From assembly GCA_030835405.1 (NCBI GenBank), contig JAURPG010000053.1, positions 1-64,000 of the forward strand: a stretch of 64,000 nucleotides of DNA, read 5' to 3'. Origin of the DNA: Gammaproteobacteria bacterium (GTDB lineage Bacteria; Pseudomonadota; Gammaproteobacteria; Eutrophobiales; Eutrophobiaceae). Position numbers and translations under genes: made by a program. Below are positions 60,205 through 64,000 of the stretch, one piece after another. Under the pieces are notes generated by a model. That model searched no databases. It was given only the letters and a program-made list of their open reading frames with translations, and was not told the origin of the DNA. Position 1 is the stretch's first letter. Each line of letters begins with the position of its first letter.

Positions 60205-60546
60205 ATGAAAAAAAATCATAAATCCAGGACAGTTTGCTCTATTGACGAGATTCCTTGTGAAACTGCCAGGGGATTTACCATCAAAACTAAAACTTCTCAG
60301 ATAAATATAATCGTTTTAAAAATATCTCATAAGGTCTATGTATATGAAAACCGCTGTCCCCATGTAGGAACGCCACTGGATTGGGTACCAGATCAGTTCT
60401 TAGATGAAAGCCAATCCCTGATCCAGTGTGCAACCCATGGGGCATTATTCAGGCCGGATAATGGCTATTGCCTTGCCGGGCCCTGCAAGGGCCAGTCTTT
60501 GAAAACCATCCCTTTCCAGATCAGAGATAACAATATTTATATCTGA
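60205..60546 (+). CDS. Small Rieske [2Fe-2S] ferredoxin-like protein
   Basis: 113 residues from ATG 60205; a TTG at 60157 would add 16. Neither has a good ribosome site, and the family start VCSIDEIPCETARGFTIK lies after both. The Rieske motif is complete: Cys-Pro-His in RCPHVGTPLDW and Cys-Ala-Thr-His in QCATHGALFRP, which bind the 2Fe-2S cluster through two Cys and two His. A close PDNGYCLAGPCKG follows. No signal peptide, so cytosolic; the size and motif resemble ferredoxin components of dioxygenases or NirD-like proteins. No oxygenase gene is nearby, so the partner is unknown. Alone between carA (divergent) and the kinase gene. Confidence 0.9.
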   Translation: MKKNHKSRTVCSIDEIPCETARGFTIKTKTSQINIIVLKISHKVYVYENRCPHVGTPLDWVPDQFLDESQSLIQCATHGALFRPDNGYCLAGPCKGQSLKTIPFQIRDNNIYI

Positions 60547-60745
60547 TAGTGATTATCCCGACACTGGATTCTAGCAGAAATTATATGTAACTTCTTGCAT
60601 TTAAAGGTTTTTTTCCATCATATCAATCATCTTTGATTGAATCCGAAAATAACGGGGTAAAATTACGTTCAACTTTCCATATTTCAGTATTACGATAACC
60701 GGCTAACGATGGTATTTATGTAAACCCTGAAAATTACTGATAAGA

Positions 60746-62434
60746 ATGGCTGACAATAATAAAAATAATCACCTGAATGCCATCAAACCTGGATTTGAGC
60801 TGCATTGGTATGGTTTCCGGGAAATACTGGGCCAGGGTGGATTTGGTATTACCTATATTGCCTACGATCGGAACCTTGCCCATGAAGTTGCGATTAAGGA
60901 GTACATGCCTGTTGATCTGGCAACCCGGGCACCTGATGATTCTGTCATGCCCATTTCCCCTGAATATCAGGAATGCTATGAATGGGGGCTGGAACGATTC
61001 ATTGATGAGGCCCGGACTCTGGCCCAGTTTGAACATCCCAATATTGTTCGCGTCAGGAACGTTTTCAAAAAAAATAATACTGCTTATATGGTCATGGATT
61101 ATGAGTTAGGAGAAAGTCTGCAGGAAATCTTAAGCCGCAGGAAAGTACTTGATGAAGACGACATTGAAACTGTGATGTATCCCATTATCGATGGACTCAA
61201 GCTAGTCCATGCGCATGGTTTCATCCACAGAGATATCAAACCGGCAAATATCTTTATCCGTGTTGATGGTGAGCCAGTACTGCTGGATTTTGGGTCTGCC
61301 CGACAGGCCGTTGAACAGAGTAAAAACTCCATGACTAGTATCTTTTCAAAAGGCTATGCACCAATTGAACAATACAATACTAGTGAAGATGAACAAGGAC
61401 CCTGGACAGACATATATGCCCTGGGAGCAACCATGTTCAGGGCCATTTCAGGAATACCTCCAACGGATGCCGTTGATAGAAGTATAGCAATCAGCATTAC
61501 TTCGCGGGATAGTTATGTATCAGCAGTTAAAATTGGGGAAGGTAAATATTCCAAACCTATACTTCGGGCGATAGATCATGCCATGGCATTTAATAGAAAC
61601 GATCGTCCTCAATCAATATCAGAGTGGTTATCTGAATTCTCAAAAAGACAAACAGTAACCCAAGAGCCAATTCAGGAAATAAATCAAAAACCACAAGAAA
61701 CAAACAAAATAGTTCAGGAGTTGTTGGCCAGTGCTGAATTTGGTGATTTAGACGCACAGGCAACGTTGGGATATATGTATGCAAAAGGCGTTGAAGTCAA
61801 TCAGGACCCCATTCTGGCAATGAAATGGTATGAAATGGCTGCCGGCCAAGGGCATGTCACCTCACAATATAATCTGGGAGTGATATACGCAAAAGGTCGA
61901 GGTGTTGAACAAAATTTCGACAAGGCATTTGAATGGTATACGAAGGCGGCCGAAGCTGGTGATAAAGGCGCCCAGGTTGCCCTGTCATCCATGTATAGTA
62001 AAGGTGTCGGCACAAATAAAGATGATCGTTTGGCGTATAAATGGTGTATGCGTGCTGCAAAACGGGGACACTTAAACTCAATGTATCATCTCGGTGAGAT
62101 GTACCATAAGGGTAGTGGTGTTTCTCAGGACAACAATGAAGCATACAAATGGTTTAAGAAAGCTGCTGATCAAAACCACATCAAGGCTCAAATGGTTCTG
62201 GGCTTTATGTATGGCAAAGGTGAGGGGGTGAATCGTGATGACATTGAGGCATATCACTGGTATAGAAAGGCAGCCGAAGCCGGTAATCCATATGCACAAT
62301 ATAATCTTGGTGTAATCTATTCAAAAGGCAGGGGGATTAGCCCAAATATTATAGAAGCTAAAAAATGGTATAAAAAATCTGCTGATCAGGGCAATGAATA
62401 CGCGGAGAAGGCATTACAACGATTGGGGGGCTAA
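60746..62434 (+). CDS. Hanks-type Ser/Thr protein kinase with C-terminal Sel1 repeats
   Basis: 562 residues. The kinase domain (about 22-305) has the Gly loop GQGGFG at 29-34, Lys51 in AIKEYMP, catalytic loop HRDIKPAN at 161-168, DFG at 181-183, and GYAPIEQY in the substrate region. The insert between Lys51 and the alphaC helix (PDDSVMPISPEYQECYEWG) is shared with a bacterial subfamily. After a Gln-rich linker (about 305-325), six Sel1 repeats (about 325-560; AQYNLGVIYxKGRG-like) form a solenoid. There is no membrane helix, so it is cytosolic, unlike PknB-type receptors. It has no adjacent phosphatase; the PP2C-FHA pair at 5.8 kb may be its counterpart. Confidence 0.93.
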   Translation: MADNNKNNHLNAIKPGFELHWYGFREILGQGGFGITYIAYDRNLAHEVAIKEYMPVDLATRAPDDSVMPISPEYQECYEWGLERFIDEARTLAQFEHPNIVRVRNVFKKNNTAYMVMDYELGESLQEILSRRKVLDEDDIETVMYPIIDGLKLVHAHGFIHRDIKPANIFIRVDGEPVLLDFGSARQAVEQSKNSMTSIFSKGYAPIEQYNTSEDEQGPWTDIYALGATMFRAISGIPPTDAVDRSIAISITSRDSYVSAVKIGEGKYSKPILRAIDHAMAFNRNDRPQSISEWLSEFSKRQTVTQEPIQEINQKPQETNKIVQELLASAEFGDLDAQATLGYMYAKGVEVNQDPILAMKWYEMAAGQGHVTSQYNLGVIYAKGRGVEQNFDKAFEWYTKAAEAGDKGAQVALSSMYSKGVGTNKDDRLAYKWCMRAAKRGHLNSMYHLGEMYHKGSGVSQDNNEAYKWFKKAADQNHIKAQMVLGFMYGKGEGVNRDDIEAYHWYRKAAEAGNPYAQYNLGVIYSKGRGISPNIIEAKKWYKKSADQGNEYAEKALQRLGG

Positions 62435-62451
62435 ATAATGTTAATAATACC

Positions 62452-62508
62452 ACCGAGGACGCAGAGCAAAACATATATCTTACCCTCTGTTATCTCTGTG
62501 CCCTCTGT
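62452..62508. repeat. Degenerate inverted repeat between the kinase and XdhC genes
   Basis: ACCGAGGACGCAGAG (62452-62466) is an imperfect inverse of CTCTGTGCCCTCTGT (62494-62508), with another CCCTCTGTTA between them. It resembles the dispersed palindromic CTCTGTG/CACAGAG repeats known from many environmental bacterial genomes. Only one copy is seen in this window. Confidence 0.5.
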
Positions 62509-62541
62509 ATCTTAATCTTTTTAAAGTAATAATCTAATAAT

Positions 62542-64000
62542 ATGAATTCAAGCATAAAAGGCATCGTTGACAAATTTCGAGAACTCAGGGAAACGGAAAA
62601 TGAATTTGTCCTGGCGACCATCATTGAAACATCAGGCTCGACCTACCGAAAATCTGGTGCGCGATTACTGATCACCCGAAGTGGAGAGTTTTACGGGCTT
62701 CTGGGCGGTGGTTGTTTTGAAGCTGATTTATTGGAACATGCCATGCAGGTATTTGATGATCATAAGGCACAAACTCTGTTTTATGATATGCGCGGACCTG
62801 AAGATTTGGTCTGGGGCTTAGGGTTAGGCTGTAACGGCGCTGTCAGGATTCGACTTGAATATGCAAAAACGGATAATGATTTGTCCCCTTTATCCATACT
62901 TGAAGCTGCTACATTACTTAACCAGGAATGCATTATCGTAACGATTAACCAATCAACATCCGATGATATCAAATCTGATACTCATCATTTAGTTACAATC
63001 GACCAGGCTATCAGGCAAGACGGCCCTTTGCCTGAGGTGATATATTCAACCTGTAATAACATACTTAAATCTGGTGGGTCTGAATGTAAGCAGCTTGAGA
63101 TAGATGGAAATATAGTTGAAATGTTCTTTTCTTTTGTCAACCCACCTGTCCATCTAATTATTGTAGGCGGTGGGCCTGATAGTGTCCCGGTCATGGATAC
63201 AGCCATGCTACTTGGTTGGTCAATAACCCTGGTAGATTATCGAGAAAGTTATACCAGGCCGGAAAAATTTCCAGCAGGTATTTCAATTCTGAAATCTACC
63301 CCTGAAGAAATCCAGGAAAAACTGGATGTCTTCAATGCCGATGCAGTTGTTCTAATGACACATAAATTTGAATATGACCAAAAATATTTAAAAGTATTCA
63401 CACAAACCTCCATTTCTTATATTGGCTTACTGGGCCCAACGGCAAGAAAAAATGAATTATTAAAATCATTAACATTAACGGATGACATCAAGAAGAGAAT
63501 TTTTGGCCCCGTTGGTATGGATCTCGGTGGCGAATTACCGGAAGAAATAGCTCTGTCACTGGTTGCTGAAATTCAGGCAGTGCTTAGTAACAGGAATGGA
63601 GGACATCTTTCCAGTAAAAATGATCAAACAGACATCCATAAGTCAAAACAAAAAATCTCGGTGCTGATTCTAGCAGCTGGAGGATCAAGCCGGTTTGGAG
63701 CATTAAAACAGCTACTTGAGTATAATGGAAAGAGCCTGTTAAAAAGGAGCGTTGAAACTGCATTATCCTTAGACTGCCATGAAGTCATAGTAGTACATGG
63801 ACCCAAGGCAAAAAAATGTCAGAGGGAACTTACTACTTATAATATAGAGAATATAACAAATGAAGACTGGGAGTCAGGACTATCGTCGTCTCTCAGACTC
63901 GGTTTAAAATCTGCTTCTCCAGGAATTAAAGCTATACTTATACTTTTATGCGATCAACCCCTGGTTCAACAACAACAACTTGAAAATCTGATTGAAACCT
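62542..64000 (+). CDS. XdhC-MocA fusion protein, 3' end cut off by the window edge
   Basis: From ATG 62542 the frame runs unbroken to the window edge (486 codons), so the end is missing. Residues 1-100 are the XdhC/CoxI N-terminal domain (TSGSTYRKSGARLLI, GLLGGGCFEADL, LGLGCNGAVRI with the conserved Cys). Residues about 205-340 are the Rossmann domain (IIVGGGPDSVPV, THKFEYD, YIGLLGPTARK, IFGPVGMDLG). From about 371 a MobA-like nucleotidyltransferase begins (SVLILAAGGSSRFGALKQLL, LLCDQPLV). XdhC inserts sulfurated molybdenum cofactor into xanthine-dehydrogenase-type enzymes, and MocA makes the cytosine dinucleotide form. Both steps serve the same enzymes, so the fusion is logical. The hydroxylase itself is not in the window. 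Confidence 0.9.
   Translation, partial: MNSSIKGIVDKFRELRETENEFVLATIIETSGSTYRKSGARLLITRSGEFYGLLGGGCFEADLLEHAMQVFDDHKAQTLFYDMRGPEDLVWGLGLGCNGAVRIRLEYAKTDNDLSPLSILEAATLLNQECIIVTINQSTSDDIKSDTHHLVTIDQAIRQDGPLPEVIYSTCNNILKSGGSECKQLEIDGNIVEMFFSFVNPPVHLIIVGGGPDSVPVMDTAMLLGWSITLVDYRESYTRPEKFPAGISILKSTPEEIQEKLDVFNADAVVLMTHKFEYDQKYLKVFTQTSISYIGLLGPTARKNELLKSLTLTDDIKKRIFGPVGMDLGGELPEEIALSLVAEIQAVLSNRNGGHLSSKNDQTDIHKSKQKISVLILAAGGSSRFGALKQLLEYNGKSLLKRSVETALSLDCHEVIVVHGPKAKKCQRELTTYNIENITNEDWESGLSSSLRLGLKSASPGIKAILILLCDQPLVQQQQLENLIET

Overview
The window looks like chromosomal DNA of a gammaproteobacterium, moderately AT-rich by eye. The clearest evidence is gene order. One run reads asd, fimV, truA, trpF, accD, folC, a dedD-like SPOR gene, cvpA, purF. 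A second reads carA, carB, greA, rlmE, ftsH, glmM, and there is an rnfE-nth pair. Complete 2-oxoglutarate dehydrogenase genes and polyhydroxyalkanoate (PHA) precursor genes point to a respiring, carbon-storing heterotroph or mixotroph. The genus cannot be told from the sequence alone. I found no rRNA, tRNA, CRISPR array, transposase, integrase or prophage. The window is almost fully coding: the longest stretch without a gene is the 296 bp between gltA and sucA.

Layout. At 1-5.6 kb are the 5' part of htpG, a TPR lipoprotein, mutS, fdxA and a DUF4124 gene broken by an in-frame TGA. At 5.8-10 kb is a signalling block: a PP2C phosphatase and an FHA protein face a partner-switching set (DUF1841, GAF-SpoIIE phosphatase, anti-sigma kinase, frameshifted STAS protein) across a shared terminator. 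At 10-17.2 kb is an envelope cluster: a CHASE2 nucleotide cyclase, a TPR/beta-barrel protein built like a Slam exporter, and a large secreted FecR protein with three TbpB-like repeats. At 17.2-23.4 kb, all on minus, are rnfE (orphan), nth, mpl, a membrane protein, rppH, mdh and gltA. At 23.7-32.9 kb, on plus, are sucA-sucB-lpd and a PHA block (thiolase, a degenerate reductase paralogue, PhaR, a PhaB with an N-terminal extension). At 32.9-44.4 kb is the minus-strand purF-to-asd block, with a tandem, nonsense-broken copy of the FimV N-terminal domain. At 44.6-48 kb are dapC-dapD and a succinate-semialdehyde dehydrogenase. At 48-60 kb, on minus, are DUF1015, serA, glmM, ftsH, rlmE, greA and carBA. 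The right end holds a Rieske protein, a Ser/Thr kinase with Sel1 repeats, and a truncated XdhC-MocA fusion.

How the genes work together. mdh, gltA and sucAB-lpd cover much of the TCA cycle and face each other across one regulatory interval. asd, dapC and dapD supply diaminopimelate, and mpl recycles its peptides. carAB, purF, trpF, serA, folC and accD are housekeeping biosynthesis.

Three genes carry single fresh-looking lesions: TGG to TGA, CAG to TAG, and a one-base frameshift. They may be recent pseudogenes or sequence errors. The best candidates for under-described biology are the CHASE2 / Slam-like / FecR-repeat cluster, the catalytically dead reductase kept inside the PHA operon, and the PP2C-FHA/partner-switching block.
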